From positions 45,001 to 109,000 of the forward strand of contig NZ_CP162131.1 of NCBI RefSeq assembly GCF_040833975.1: a stretch of DNA of 64,000 nt. Direction: 5' to 3'. Each line of letters starts with the position of its first letter. Position 1 is the first letter of the stretch. The DNA comes from Leptospira sp. WS92.C1 (GTDB lineage: Bacteria > Spirochaetota > Leptospiria > Leptospirales > Leptospiraceae). Shown here one piece after another: positions 28,208-39,670 of this stretch. The position numbers and the translations under genes were made by a program. Below the pieces are notes generated by a model. It was not told the origin of the DNA. It did not search any database and worked only from the letters and a program-made list of their open reading frames with translations.

Positions 28208-29839
28208 CTATTTTGAATTTCTAACGATCGGTTCGTGTTTTGTAACACCTTGCATGTATTCTTCCAAATAGGTGTGGTCTGTATAATCCAGCATTTTTGT
28301 AAAGTGAACATGGTCTCTTTTATAACCCAAAACGCTCTCCAGTGTTTTAAAAATATTCAATCCGGCGCTGATCTCGATATCGGTTCCTCTAAATTGAAGC
28401 GGATGTTCGTAACCCGCGGCGTGAGTGACCGATAGTACTTCTCTTCGCAGGCCTTTGATATAATTTGCATTTCTTTCCGCCTTGAGATCGATATCCAATC
28501 CAGCCTGTAGCCATCGGTTTTGAGTGGCGACTCCGGCGGGGCAATGGTCAGTATGACAACGTTGAGCTTGGATACAGCCGATGGACATCATCGCTTCTCT
28601 CGCGACATTGATCAAGTCGCAACCCATTGCAAAGGCAACGATGGCTCTATCAGGAAAACCTAATTTACCGCTTCCGATCCAGGCGACCCTTTCGGAAAGT
28701 CGCATGTTCTGAAAGATTTGATACACTCTCGCGAACCCTACTTTGAACGGAAGCGAAACGTGATCCGCAAAGGCGAGGGGAGCGGCTCCGGTTCCGCCTT
28801 CTCCTCCGTCGATCGTGATAAAATCGGGACCTTTTCCGGTTTCCTTCATCCGTGTTGCGAGTTCTTCCCAGAAATGAATCTCTCCGATGGCGCTTTTGAT
28901 CCCAATCGGTAGCCCGCTTGCGGAATGAAGTCTTTCGACAAAATCGATCAACTCGTTTACGTTTCCGAATTCGGAATGCGCGTTAGGCGAAACACAATCC
29001 ACACCCGCGGGAACTCCTCGGATTTTTGCGATCTGTTCCGTGACTTTTTTGCCGGGTAAAATTCCTCCCTTGCCGGGTTTGGCTCCTTGCGAAAGTTTGA
29101 TTTCGATCATTCGAATTTGCGGATTCTCCTCGATCTTTTGCGCAAACATATCCAAGGAAAAATTACCCTTTTCATCCCGGGTTCCGAAGTAGCCGGTTCC
29201 GATCTGCCAAACGATATCTCCGCCCAATTTATGAAAAGGACTGATTCCACCTTCGCCCGTGTTTTGATAACAATGAGCCATCATCGCTCCCTTGTTCAAT
29301 GCGGAGACTGCGTTTTTACCTAAGGAACCGTAGGACATTGCGGATATGTTGACTACGGAGGGTGGACGAAACGGTTTTTTACGATTGTGAAATTCTCCGA
29401 TTACTTTGAGACAGGGAATCATGGAAGTATCGTTTTTGAGATGTTTTACCTTTGATTCCGGAAATGGAAACGCGCTGTGTTTGATGATCGGATATCCGGC
29501 TTCGTAAAGAAGCTCGGTGGTTCCGAATCCGAAGTTGTTGTTTTGTTTTTTTGCGGTCGCATACACCCAGGAACGTTCCGCTCTGCTAAAAGGCATTTCT
29601 TCCTTATCATTCGCCACCCAGTATTGACGCAGCTCGGGCCCGATCATTTCAAAAAGATAACGAAGCCTTCCTACAAGAGGGAAGTTATGTTTGATTGCAT
29701 GTCTTCTCTGAAAGATATCGTGTAGAAGAGCGATGACGGTATAAACACCGAACGCGTAAAAAAAAGAAGACCACGGGTTTTCCAAAATCAACTGAAGAAT
29801 CGCAGAATAATCAGGAATTTGCATCCGGTAATTCTGCAC
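28208..29839 (-). CDS. FMN-binding glutamate-synthase-domain protein (GltB2-like)
   Basis: 543 residues. A membrane segment near the N terminus (SSFFYAFGVYTVIALLHDIF) precedes the glutamate synthase domain: NISAMSYGSLGKNAVSALNKGA, KPGKGGILPGKKVT, TIDGGEGGTGAAPLAF and the Fe-S Cys set C-IQAQR-C-HTDH-C-PAGVATQ. No glutaminase domain is present. Such stand-alone proteins are annotated as FMN-binding glutamate synthase family; the true substrate is unclear and the N-terminal anchor suggests work at the membrane. Next gene downstream on the minus strand is Yip1-like, 122 bases away. Confidence 0.9.
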   Translation of the reverse strand: MQNYRMQIPDYSAILQLILENPWSSFFYAFGVYTVIALLHDIFQRRHAIKHNFPLVGRLRYLFEMIGPELRQYWVANDKEEMPFSRAERSWVYATAKKQNNNFGFGTTELLYEAGYPIIKHSAFPFPESKVKHLKNDTSMIPCLKVIGEFHNRKKPFRPPSVVNISAMSYGSLGKNAVSALNKGAMMAHCYQNTGEGGISPFHKLGGDIVWQIGTGYFGTRDEKGNFSLDMFAQKIEENPQIRMIEIKLSQGAKPGKGGILPGKKVTEQIAKIRGVPAGVDCVSPNAHSEFGNVNELIDFVERLHSASGLPIGIKSAIGEIHFWEELATRMKETGKGPDFITIDGGEGGTGAAPLAFADHVSLPFKVGFARVYQIFQNMRLSERVAWIGSGKLGFPDRAIVAFAMGCDLINVAREAMMSIGCIQAQRCHTDHCPAGVATQNRWLQAGLDIDLKAERNANYIKGLRREVLSVTHAAGYEHPLQFRGTDIEISAGLNIFKTLESVLGYKRDHVHFTKMLDYTDHTYLEEYMQGVTKHEPIVRNSK

Positions 29840-29871
29840 CCTCTCAAAGCGTTTCGCAAGAAATATTTTTA

Positions 29872-30681
29872 CTAAAGCGAGGAATCTTCCCGATGTTTAT
29901 AGACGAATTCTTTTGAGAATTCTCCTCTTTTATTCATTTTTGCTCCGATAAATTTGAAACCGTCCTGCAAAACAAAACTATTGCTTTTTACCCAATCACC
30001 CGTGTTGATGATTCTAAGATTAGGAATGCATAAAAAATCATGAGTATGTCCCGAAATCAAAACCTTATCTCCTTGATGAGCGATTCTGGAAAGACGTTCG
30101 TAATATCTTAAAATTTCTTCGGTGGTAGTCGGATCTTGTCTATTGAGATGTTTGTGATAAAAGGCTTCCGAAAATCGGAACAAGTTTGGAACCAAAAGGG
30201 CAATCGTATGCAAAAAACGTAATAAAAAAATAGAGCCGATCCATGTAAACCGATTGTATTGTCCCTGGTGGCCGTGCAGCGCGATCAAATGAGGCGTTTC
30301 CGTTTTTTCACAAATATTCCATTCTCTTTCTCTGAGGTATTTTGCGATTTTCGGAGGCAGATCCATCAAATACGAAGTAGAATCGTGATTTCCCACGATA
30401 TAAATCTTATTGCCCCCCGGAGCGGATAACAGATCCAGACGATCAAAGAGTTTGTTGAATCTTTTTTTGCTTCTGCGCAATTTGCGTGATGCGCTGAAAA
30501 ACCAATTTTCGATGATATCTCCCACGAGATAGACGGTCTGAAATCGAACGTTCTTTTTTTGAAGATGATCTAAGAATTGAAAAAGCTCTTTGTGCTTGTG
30601 CGTTTTTATCTTTTTATCGAGAAGATAGTGAATGTCCGAAAGAAAAATTCCTTCATAGATTTTGTTCCTTTCGAATTTCAT
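29872..30681 (-). CDS. Calcineurin-like metallophosphoesterase (LpxH-like)
   Basis: 269 residues. Metal-binding motifs in order: LSDIHYLL (D-x-H), VYLVGDIIENW (GD), IVGNHDS (GNHD), ALHGHQGQYNR and ISGHTHDF (GHxH). The order and spacing fit the UDP-2,3-diacylglucosamine diphosphatase-like group. LpxH itself cuts the lipid A precursor; whether this is LpxH, or a relative, cannot be decided from sequence alone. A C-terminal tail of ~25 residues is basic. The CoA-transferase gene lies ~110 bases upstream on the same strand. Confidence 0.85.
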   Translation of the reverse strand: MKFERNKIYEGIFLSDIHYLLDKKIKTHKHKELFQFLDHLQKKNVRFQTVYLVGDIIENWFFSASRKLRRSKKRFNKLFDRLDLLSAPGGNKIYIVGNHDSTSYLMDLPPKIAKYLREREWNICEKTETPHLIALHGHQGQYNRFTWIGSIFLLRFLHTIALLVPNLFRFSEAFYHKHLNRQDPTTTEEILRYYERLSRIAHQGDKVLISGHTHDFLCIPNLRIINTGDWVKSNSFVLQDGFKFIGAKMNKRGEFSKEFVYKHREDSSL

Positions 30682-30789
30682 TGAATACCGATTTCAAAAT
30701 CAATCTGACGGATGGATTTACCTCTGTCAAACGATTCCGATCGGATTCCAGTTTTTGAAAAATAAAATTGGATTACAATCAATCCGAGT

Positions 30790-32067
30790 TTAAAGAATTC
30801 TAAATCTCTCCAGCGCTTCCTTTTCAAGTTGTTCCCGGTGATCCGGATGTGCGATCGCAATGAGAGCCTTGGCTCGTTGCCTCAAATTTTTTCCGTATAA
30901 ATTTGCAATTCCGTATTCGGTAACGATATAGTGGACATGGGCTCGAGTCGTTACCACGTCGGCTCCGGGTTTGAGGACGGAAACGATTCGAGATTCTCCC
31001 TTGGAAGTTGTGGAGGGCAGGGCGATGATGGGTTTGCCACCTGAAGAAAGCGAAGCGCCTCGGATAAAATCCATCTGACCGCCGACTCCGGAATACTGTT
31101 TGGTCCCGATCGAATCCGCGCAAACCTGTCCGGTAAGATCCACTTCCACAGCCGAGTTGATCGCGGTAACCTTTGGATTTTTTCGGATCACGTGCGGATC
31201 GTTGATATAGCCGATGTCCAACATCGCGACTTGCGGGTTGTCGTCTATAAAATCATAGAGTTTTCTGCTTCCCATCACAAAACCGGAAACGATCTTTCCG
31301 GGATGTTTCTTTTTATGAATTCCCGTAATAACTCCCTTTTGAACGAGTTCCATCACCCCGTCCGAAAACATCTCTGTATGAATTCCCAAATCCTTATGAG
31401 AAAGCAAACACGTTAGGACTGCATTGGGTATGGCTCCGATTCCCATTTGAAGAGTCGCTCCGTCTTCGACAAGAGAGGCCACGTTTTTTCCGATTGCGAG
31501 TTCGATCGAAGAGGGTGTTTCGGAAATGTGTTCGTGGAGCGGTAGATGCCCTTCCACAAAGGAATGGATTTGGTCAGCGTGAATGATTCCGTCTCCGTGA
31601 GTCCGAGGCATGTTTTTGTTTACTTGTGCGATTACGATTTTGGCGGTTTCGACCGCCGCCTTACTGATATCCACCGAAATTCCCAAGGAACAAAAACCGT
31701 GTTTATCGGGCGGCGATACTTGAACGAGTGCAACATCCAAAGGAAGAATTTTTTTTCTAAATAAAGAAGGGCATTCACTTAAGAAAATCGGAATATAGTC
31801 TCCTCTTCCTTCCTCGACTGCTTTTCGGGTATTGGCGGCGACAAATAAGGAATTGATAAAAAATTTACCTTCCATTCCCGGTTCGGCATAAGGAGTCTTC
31901 CCTTCGGTGTGAAGATGGATGATCTCTATGTCGGTCAGTTCGGAGGAACGCGCGGATAACGCATCGATTAATAAGGGTGGAGCGGCCGCGACGCTGTGTA
32001 TAAAAACCCTTTGACCTGTTTTGACTTCGGAAAGAGCCGAATCTGCAGAAATATATTTATCTTTCAT
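30790..32067 (-). CDS. Acetyl-CoA hydrolase / CoA-transferase family (4-hydroxybutyrate CoA-transferase-like)
   Basis: 425 residues, the length of family I CoA-transferases of the Cat1/4-hydroxybutyrate type. Seen: QMGIGAIPNAVL, IHTEMFSDGVMELVQKG, and INSAVEVDLTGQV, in which the Glu is the expected CoA-thioester-forming residue, and VGGQMDFIRGASLSSGGKPIIAL. It moves CoA between acyl groups, probably acetate and a short-chain acid. Upstream (divergent) is an MFS transporter. Confidence 0.9.
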   Translation of the reverse strand: MKDKYISADSALSEVKTGQRVFIHSVAAAPPLLIDALSARSSELTDIEIIHLHTEGKTPYAEPGMEGKFFINSLFVAANTRKAVEEGRGDYIPIFLSECPSLFRKKILPLDVALVQVSPPDKHGFCSLGISVDISKAAVETAKIVIAQVNKNMPRTHGDGIIHADQIHSFVEGHLPLHEHISETPSSIELAIGKNVASLVEDGATLQMGIGAIPNAVLTCLLSHKDLGIHTEMFSDGVMELVQKGVITGIHKKKHPGKIVSGFVMGSRKLYDFIDDNPQVAMLDIGYINDPHVIRKNPKVTAINSAVEVDLTGQVCADSIGTKQYSGVGGQMDFIRGASLSSGGKPIIALPSTTSKGESRIVSVLKPGADVVTTRAHVHYIVTEYGIANLYGKNLRQRAKALIAIAHPDHREQLEKEALERFRIL

Positions 32068-32177
32068 CTGATTCCGTAATTTTTTAAAAAGAATTCTGAT
32101 CCGGGATTGAGAGGCTTCAACCTCTTTTTTTGGTTTTTCTATCTACAAAAAACTGATATTTCCCAAGCTATCCATAT

Positions 32178-33389
32178 ATGTCTTCACAACCGCCTCGTAA
32201 CATATATGTCAAATCCGAAGGAATGCTGATTTTCGTTTTAGCGGCGATTCAGTTTACGCACATTCTTGATTTCGTAATCATGATGCCCTTGGGGAGCTAC
32301 TTTCAAGAGGCCTTTCATATCAATCCGAGAGAATTTTCGTTTTTGATTTCGGCTTATACGTATAGCGCGTTTGCAGCGGGAATCATCGGGGCGCTTTTTA
32401 TCGACCGATTCAATCGGAAGACCGCAGCCATCTTTTTATATCTCGGTTTTATCATCGGCACTGCGTTGTGTGCGATTGCAGATTCCTACATTCTTCTTTT
32501 GGCCGCTCGGATCATTGCCGGTGCGTTTGGAGGAGTTCTCGGCTCCGTTATTTTTGCGATCGTAGGCGATGTGATTGTTATGGAAAGAAGGGGAAGGGCG
32601 ACCGGAGCGATCATGGGAGCGTTTTCGGTTTCTTCGGTAATCGGAATTCCTTTAGGGCTCAAGATTGCGGAATATTATGGTTGGAATATGTCCTTTGCAG
32701 GGATCGTAGTGATGAGTCTGCCGATTTTAGTCCTCATGTATTATCATCTTCCGCACATTCCTCCGTATCAATCTGCGGGCGACAACCCGGTCAAAAATTT
32801 CATTCGAATTCTCACTTATAAAAAATATACGGCCTCGTATATGCTGATCATGTTTGTGATTCTCGGCGGATTTACGGTAATTCCTTTTATCGCCCCTTAT
32901 ATGGAAAGAAACGTGGGGATTTTTAAAGAAGACATTCCGTGGATCTATTTTTTTGGAGGATTGGTCACCTTCTTTTCTTCGAGAGTGATCGGAATCATTT
33001 CCGATAAGATCGGAAAACACAGGGTTTTCTATATTCTGGTTCCGTTATCCTTTATTCCCATTTTTATCATGACCAATTTGGGAAAAACGTCTCTCGTCGG
33101 AGTTGTGATTTTGACGACCGCCTTTATGGTGATCGTTTCGGGAAGATGGATTCCGGCGTTGGCATTGATTACATCCAGCACAGAACCGAAAGACCGAGGC
33201 CGTTTTATGACTGTGATTTCTTCCTTTCAAAACCTTGCATCCGGTTTGGGCGCTACGATCGGCGGAAGCATTCTTGTCGCCGCGAGTCCGACGGCTCCGT
33301 ATCAAAATTATGATATTGCGGGATACCTTGCGATGGGGTTTAACGTGATCGCTTTGGTTTTGATCTCGAGAGTCAAAGCGGTTTCTTAG
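32178..33389 (+). CDS. MFS transporter (drug/sugar efflux type)
   Basis: 403 residues with about 12 membrane helices. The loop 2-3 segment GALFIDRFNRKTAAIFLY is the MFS A-like motif (D-R-x-x-R/K) and GRATGAIMGAFSVSSVIGIPLGLKIAEYYGWNMSF resembles the motif C region of efflux proteins such as AraJ/MFS_1. Substrate unknown. Diverges from the CoA-transferase gene. A small RNA-like transcript begins about 65 bases after it. Confidence 0.9.
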   Translation: MSSQPPRNIYVKSEGMLIFVLAAIQFTHILDFVIMMPLGSYFQEAFHINPREFSFLISAYTYSAFAAGIIGALFIDRFNRKTAAIFLYLGFIIGTALCAIADSYILLLAARIIAGAFGGVLGSVIFAIVGDVIVMERRGRATGAIMGAFSVSSVIGIPLGLKIAEYYGWNMSFAGIVVMSLPILVLMYYHLPHIPPYQSAGDNPVKNFIRILTYKKYTASYMLIMFVILGGFTVIPFIAPYMERNVGIFKEDIPWIYFFGGLVTFFSSRVIGIISDKIGKHRVFYILVPLSFIPIFIMTNLGKTSLVGVVILTTAFMVIVSGRWIPALALITSSTEPKDRGRFMTVISSFQNLASGLGATIGGSILVAASPTAPYQNYDIAGYLAMGFNVIALVLISRVKAVS

Positions 33390-33421
33390 GAAAGAAAATT
33401 CTAAAAAAATTCACTCTATTC

Positions 33422-33449
33422 TTGACATTTTAATGAGACAGAATATTTT
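33422..33449 (+). promoter_or_regulatory. Sigma-70-type promoter of the structured transcript
   Basis: TTGACA at 33422-33427 and TATTTT at 33444-33449 with a 16-base spacer; the start would be near 33456. The spacer contains TAATGAGACA, a 10-mer also found at 44192, 45667 and 61212. Confidence 0.6.
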
Positions 33450-33452
33450 GCT

Positions 33453-33690
<238 letters not shown>

Positions 33691-33759
33691 TTCCGAACGT
33701 GACTCTTCCGATAACCGAAAATTCTTCTCTTTTTTCGTACCCTTTGAGATTCAGGTAGA

Positions 33760-34650
33760 ATGAAACGTGCCCTTATCTTATCCGGTGGAGGAGCCCGAGG
33801 CGCTTACCAAGCCGGGGTTCTTCGTTACTTGGAAGAAATTCAGTTTAAACCGGACATCATATGCGGAACTTCTGTCGGAGCGATCACTGCTACGGCAATG
33901 GGTTGCGGAATGAATGCTTCTGAGATCACAAAACTCTGGAAGTCTATCGAAGCCAAAAAAGTGATGCGTTATTCGATTTGGAACGATCTCGTAGATATCT
34001 TTGTAAAAAATTATTCGCCGTTAACGGATACGACCCCTCTTAAAAATCTTCTCTATTCTCATTTGGACTTTCGGAATCTCCGAAAAAGTCCGGCCGAAAT
34101 CATCATTAGCGCTGTGAATATTTTAACCGCCGAACTCGTATTCTTTCGAAACAAGGAAATCGATATAGAACATGTGATGGCTTCTTCGGCGATTCCCATG
34201 TTTTTTCCTTGGCAGTATGTGGACGGAAAACCGCATTGGGATGGAGGAGTGATGGCGAATACTCCGATTCTTCCTGCAATGGAAAGAGGGGCGACGGACA
34301 TAGTCGTGGTTTTGCTTTCTCCGGTGGGCGGGATCGATATGGGACTTCCGAAAACAAGAAGGGAGGGTTTGGAACGAGTGTTTGAACTTTCACTCATAGG
34401 TTCCTATCAAACTGTGATGGCGAATGTGAATTTTGAGAAAAAAATGAGAAAGGGAAAAAAATCCAGACTCTCTTCTTTGTTATCGATTCCGAGTGCGGGC
34501 CGACCGGAGCTAAAAATTAGAACGATCGGCCCCAGGACTTCTTTGGGTTTTGGAAGTATTTTGAATTTTTCCCAAGTTCAAGCCGATTATCTGATCAGTC
34601 GAGGTTACGAAGACGCAAGAATTCAATTCGGAGAATCGAGCGCCCCATAG
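33760..34650 (+). CDS. Patatin-like phospholipase
   Basis: 296 residues. Oxyanion hole GGGARGAYQAG at residues 9-19, nucleophile Ser 38 in GTSVG, catalytic Asp 161 in DGGVMANTP. It should hydrolyse acyl esters of phospholipids or lysolipids in or near the cell envelope; no signal peptide is seen, so cytoplasmic or exported by another route. It is 70 bases after the structured RNA, so it might be read through from that promoter. Confidence 0.92.
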   Translation: MKRALILSGGGARGAYQAGVLRYLEEIQFKPDIICGTSVGAITATAMGCGMNASEITKLWKSIEAKKVMRYSIWNDLVDIFVKNYSPLTDTTPLKNLLYSHLDFRNLRKSPAEIIISAVNILTAELVFFRNKEIDIEHVMASSAIPMFFPWQYVDGKPHWDGGVMANTPILPAMERGATDIVVVLLSPVGGIDMGLPKTRREGLERVFELSLIGSYQTVMANVNFEKKMRKGKKSRLSSLLSIPSAGRPELKIRTIGPRTSLGFGSILNFSQVQADYLISRGYEDARIQFGESSAP

Positions 34651-34659
34651 GAAGCGAGA

Positions 34660-34880
34660 TTGCCAAGAGCAGCGAAGCGTCGTGATTGGTTCTTTGCAAA
34701 GCAAAGATCAGCCCCGAACTCAATGAAATGCTCTCTATGGATCGCATTTCAAGAGCAGCATTCTTCGAACGACCCGTAGGGAGTGAGGATGAGTTTTGCG
34801 TATTGCGATTGGTTCTTTAAACTCAATGCTTCTCTCTATGGATCGAAGCATAATGAAGCAAGGAAAGAATAAAAGAATTC
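34660..34880. repeat. Dispersed intergenic repeat, copy 2
   Basis: 34733-34795 carries the same blocks as 16124-16190: ATGGATCGCATTTC, AGC.GCATT, CGAACGACCCGTAGGGAGTG and GAGTTT. Around it, short related pieces recur (CTCTATGGATCG twice, GATTGGTTCTTT twice). No gene in this interval. Confidence 0.7.
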
Positions 34881-34895
34881 AATTTGAGGAATATT

Positions 34896-36856
<1,961 letters not shown>

Positions 36857-36860
<4 letters not shown>

Positions 36861-37138
36861 AAAAAGTTCTTATGATTTCCCTAAGCGCAATCGCAGTTCT
36901 TTCGTTAACTGTAATGTGCGGTGGACCAAAACATTCTGCGGAAGAGTGTGCGCCGATCGTAGAGGAAATGCTAACCAATCTGACTGCCGGACAAAAGGCT
37001 GAAGACTCTGCAAACATTGCTACGATGAAAGCTACCTTGGTTCCCGTATTGCAAAAAGAATGTATGTCCGGGAAATTTGATCTCACTTGTCTTAAATCTG
37101 CAAAAAGCATCCCTGCAATTCAGGCGTGTAAGAAATAA
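36857..37138 (+). CDS. Small Cys-rich lipoprotein
   Basis: 93 residues. Signal peptide with lipobox LTVMC, mature MCGGPKHSAEECAPIVEEM... with two further Cys pairs (KECMSGKFDLTCLKSA and AC near the end). It resembles a family of short Leptospira lipoproteins with a CGG...EEC start (TIGR04454-like, from memory). ATG overlaps the stop of the GH5 gene by 4 bases, so coupled. Outer-membrane or periplasmic. Confidence 0.8.
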
Positions 37139-37153
37139 GATTTCTATCCTTCT

Positions 37154-37188
37154 CACCTCGTCCATCCGATTTGTCGGATTGCGAGGTG
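37154..37188 (+). terminator. Hairpin after the small lipoprotein gene
   Basis: Arms CACCTCG and CGAGGTG, with an inner stem ATCCG/CGGAT. It lacks a T-run but lies 16 bases after the stop codon, consistent with a terminator or 3'-end protector. Confidence 0.6.
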
Positions 37189-37309
37189 ACAAATTTCCGC
37201 AAAAACGATTTAGAATTTAGTTTGGCCGCTTCCTTTTCGCATTCCTCTTAAAACGAATTTTTTCTGCAAAAATGCAACTCGACTGTTCCGCGAAAAAGGC
37301 CTTTGTCAT

Positions 37310-37332
37310 AACTTTTTCTTACGGAAAAAGTT
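37310..37332. repeat. Perfect 9-bp palindrome with 5-base loop
   Basis: AACTTTTTC/GAAAAAGTT. Adjacent to the repeat at 37388; likely part of the same class of intergenic element. Confidence 0.6.
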
Positions 37333-37387
37333 GTATGGCTGAACGCTTTCGGTTGTCTTCATCGAGACGACCGCTGTGCATATAACC

Positions 37388-37434
37388 GAGCGACCTGTAT
37401 TTGCGACCCATAGGAAAGCAAATACATTGAGTTT
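37388..37434. repeat. Dispersed intergenic repeat, copy 3 (diverged)
   Basis: GAGCGACCTGTA, then an internal inverted pair TGTATTTGC / GCAAATACA, then GAGTTT. Shares flanking blocks with copies at 16124 and 34733 but the middle is replaced. Confidence 0.55.
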
Positions 37435-37516
37435 AGGAAGCGCGAGGTTTGATCCTTAGCGCATTTTATTTTAAAGTTTCACTCGTTTGCGCCGTGATTA
37501 CGAAAAAATCTGAATT

Positions 37517-37900
37517 TTATTCTTCCATCAGAAAAAAACCTTCTTTTTCCGAATAACATCCGTGTTCGCGATAAGGTCCAGAAGGATAAAAGTGGATCTT
37601 TTGCGCGTATCTTCTTCCTAGTTTCATGCAACTCAAACAGATATCCCATCGAATCGCCCAGTCGCATTCTTCTTTACGAAACGATGGGAAGACTCTGAGA
37701 AGCGGTTTGGATTCGGGTCCCTCCGCGAGGGATCTCGCTGGGTCTTGGATTTTGGGCTGGGAAAGAATGGAGAACGAAGATTCTAAAATAAAAACGCCAA
37801 TCAAAACCGTGAAAATAAAAAATTTGGAAATTTTTTTTTTGAAATGAGAATTCTTTTTCATTCTTGAACTCGCACTTTGTGTATTTTCCGAAATACTCAT
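37517..37900 (-). CDS. Hypothetical membrane-anchored/exported protein
   Basis: 127 residues, not recognised. A basic stretch then hydrophobic FFIFTVLIGVFILESSFSIL is a signal peptide or anchor; Met at residue 14 (37861) is an alternative start that removes 13 residues. The C-terminal half contains four Cys (EECDWAIRWDICLSC and GCYSE), compatible with disulphides in the periplasm. No ribosome site is obvious. Confidence 0.5.
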   Translation of the reverse strand: MSISENTQSASSRMKKNSHFKKKISKFFIFTVLIGVFILESSFSILSQPKIQDPARSLAEGPESKPLLRVFPSFRKEECDWAIRWDICLSCMKLGRRYAQKIHFYPSGPYREHGCYSEKEGFFLMEE

Positions 37901-38091
37901 TCTATTTTCTTTTATCGAAAGAATTTTTTGAGAAGAGGAGAAGATTCCGAGAATTCTTTCCGTGCTAAAACTTTTTCTTTCGGTTTACAGCGTGTTTGCG
38001 TTTTGTCGAGGGGACGATAAAAAACGCTTTTTCGGGATTTTTTTGATGTTTGCAGATTCTTTTTGGGAGTTCACAAGAACCGATTTGAAGT

Positions 38092-38616
38092 ATGGGAAAA
38101 TGGATACTAAATGAAGATACAAAGATTCAATCCAGGCTGGAAGAATCGGGAACCAATGTGGAGACGATTTTGGTTCCGGAAAGTTATCTAAATCGGTTGA
38201 GCGAAGAGGATCGAAAAAGTCTACCCAAACGGGTTCTGCCCCTTTTGAGAAGATATGGAAAGTATATCGCTTCTATGAAACGTTTGAATTCAAAGGCCGG
38301 AAAGACGATGTATCAGAAAAATCGAGGCAAACTAATTCGGATGAATGTGAGAGTAAGTTCGGGAACTTGGACGATGCTCGGAGCCTATGCCGCTTCTCAT
38401 GGGGTTTCTCGATGTTTTTTAGTAAATTATATGCTTTGGCTGGAAGATATCGGTGTTGGAGAATCTATCAGTGAAACTTTAAATGTGGGAACTCCCTCCT
38501 TTCACGATATTTACAGTTATACATGGACCCTCGATCGATGCGCAAACATCGTAATCCGGAAATTTTCCTTTCATCCGAACCCGATTTTTGCAAAAGATCT
38601 GGATTATTTTCCATAA
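38092..38616 (+). CDS. DUF1564 family protein
   Basis: 174 residues. LVPESYLNRLSEEDRKSLPKRVLPLLRRYGKYI and MNVRVSSGTWTMLGAYAASHGVSRCFLVNYMLWLE match DUF1564, a Leptospira paralogous family that I recall as often lying in islands. The second block looks like a ribbon-helix-helix (MNVRVSSGTWTMLGAYAASHGVSRCFLVNYML), suggesting DNA binding, perhaps as an antitoxin or regulator. No partner toxin is adjacent. Confidence 0.82.
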   Translation: MGKWILNEDTKIQSRLEESGTNVETILVPESYLNRLSEEDRKSLPKRVLPLLRRYGKYIASMKRLNSKAGKTMYQKNRGKLIRMNVRVSSGTWTMLGAYAASHGVSRCFLVNYMLWLEDIGVGESISETLNVGTPSFHDIYSYTWTLDRCANIVIRKFSFHPNPIFAKDLDYFP

Positions 38617-38782
38617 ATTTCGGTAAATTTTTCTTTTCGATTGTGAAACAAAATAGTTTCGGGAAAATTCCAAAATCCTGAAAGGAAAGAGTTACGTTTT
38701 CAAGAGATTTTGATTTTTAAAACAGTAAACATCTTTCTGATTTTTCAAATCGTCCAAAGAAAAAACTCAAAGGAACCCGAGT

Positions 38783-39541
38783 ATGCGTTTTTCGACTCTC
38801 ACAAAATTTCGAAGTCTTTTTCTTTTTTGTTTATTCTTCTTGAATGTGCGGCTATTTGCATTTGATCATTCTCATTCTCAATTTTCAAAACAACTCAAGA
38901 AATATGTTCAGAATGGATTTGTGGATTATTCGACTTGGAAGACAAATCGTGGAGATTTGGACTCCTATCTTCAAGCCCTCAGCGCTGTCAGTGAAAAAGA
39001 ATATTCGTCTTTTTCAAATTCGGAAAAGTTGAGTTTTTTGATCAACGCATACAATGCTTTTACGATTTGTTTGATTTTAGATCATTACCCCGTAAAAAGC
39101 ATTCAAAACATCGGAGGGCTTTTTTCAAGTCCTTGGAAAATCGATTTTTTCAGTCTCTTGGGAAATAAAAGAACGTTAGATTGGATTGAGCACGAAAAGC
39201 TCAGAAAGGACTTTCAGGAACCGAGGATTCATTTTGCGATCAATTGCGCATCTCGAGGATGTCCGCCTCTTTTCCAGGAACCGTTTCAACCCTCAAAACT
39301 GGAAAAGCAACTTTCTTTGGTAACAAAAAAGTTCCTGTCAGATATAAAATTCAATCGATACGATGAATTGGGAAAAACTCTTTATCTTTCAAAAATTTTT
39401 CAGTGGTTCGAGGCTGATTTTATTCGCAAGTATGGAAATCTTCTTGGATTTTTCAATTTTCATTCCGGCCTTTCCCCTCTTCCTTCCGAAACTTCGATCC
39501 GGCATCTGGATTACGACTGGAATCTCAACGAGCGGAAATAA
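38783..39541 (+). CDS. DUF547 domain exported protein
   Basis: 252 residues. Signal peptide (FLFCLFFLNVRLFAFD). The body is DUF547: VDYSTWKTNRGDLDSYLQAL, SFLINAYNAFTICLILDHYP, IHFAINCASRGCPPLFQEPF, with the conserved Cys/His and ASRGCPPL. Periplasmic, function unknown. Located upstream of the sigma/FecR genes with an unrelated start, on the same strand. Confidence 0.88.
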   Translation: MRFSTLTKFRSLFLFCLFFLNVRLFAFDHSHSQFSKQLKKYVQNGFVDYSTWKTNRGDLDSYLQALSAVSEKEYSSFSNSEKLSFLINAYNAFTICLILDHYPVKSIQNIGGLFSSPWKIDFFSLLGNKRTLDWIEHEKLRKDFQEPRIHFAINCASRGCPPLFQEPFQPSKLEKQLSLVTKKFLSDIKFNRYDELGKTLYLSKIFQWFEADFIRKYGNLLGFFNFHSGLSPLPSETSIRHLDYDWNLNERK

Positions 39542-39670
39542 TTGAGATTTTTCTTTGAAAAAAAACGGAATTTTGAAAATTTTCTCCAATCGTTCTGTTA
39601 ACTTGCATAGGAAGGCAGGAGGGCCGCGGAATTTACTTGAAATCGGGTTTCCCATATTCAACTTAGTCCA

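Larger units (their letters stand above)
37139..37516. other. Intergenic region with hairpins and a repeat
   Basis: About 380 bases. Contains the hairpin CACCTCG...CGAGGTG (37154-37188), the palindrome AACTTTTTC-TTACG-GAAAAAGTT (37310-37332) and a diverged copy of the dispersed repeat (37388-37434, GAGCGACCTGTA ... CATTGAGTTT). No gene is supported. Confidence 0.55.
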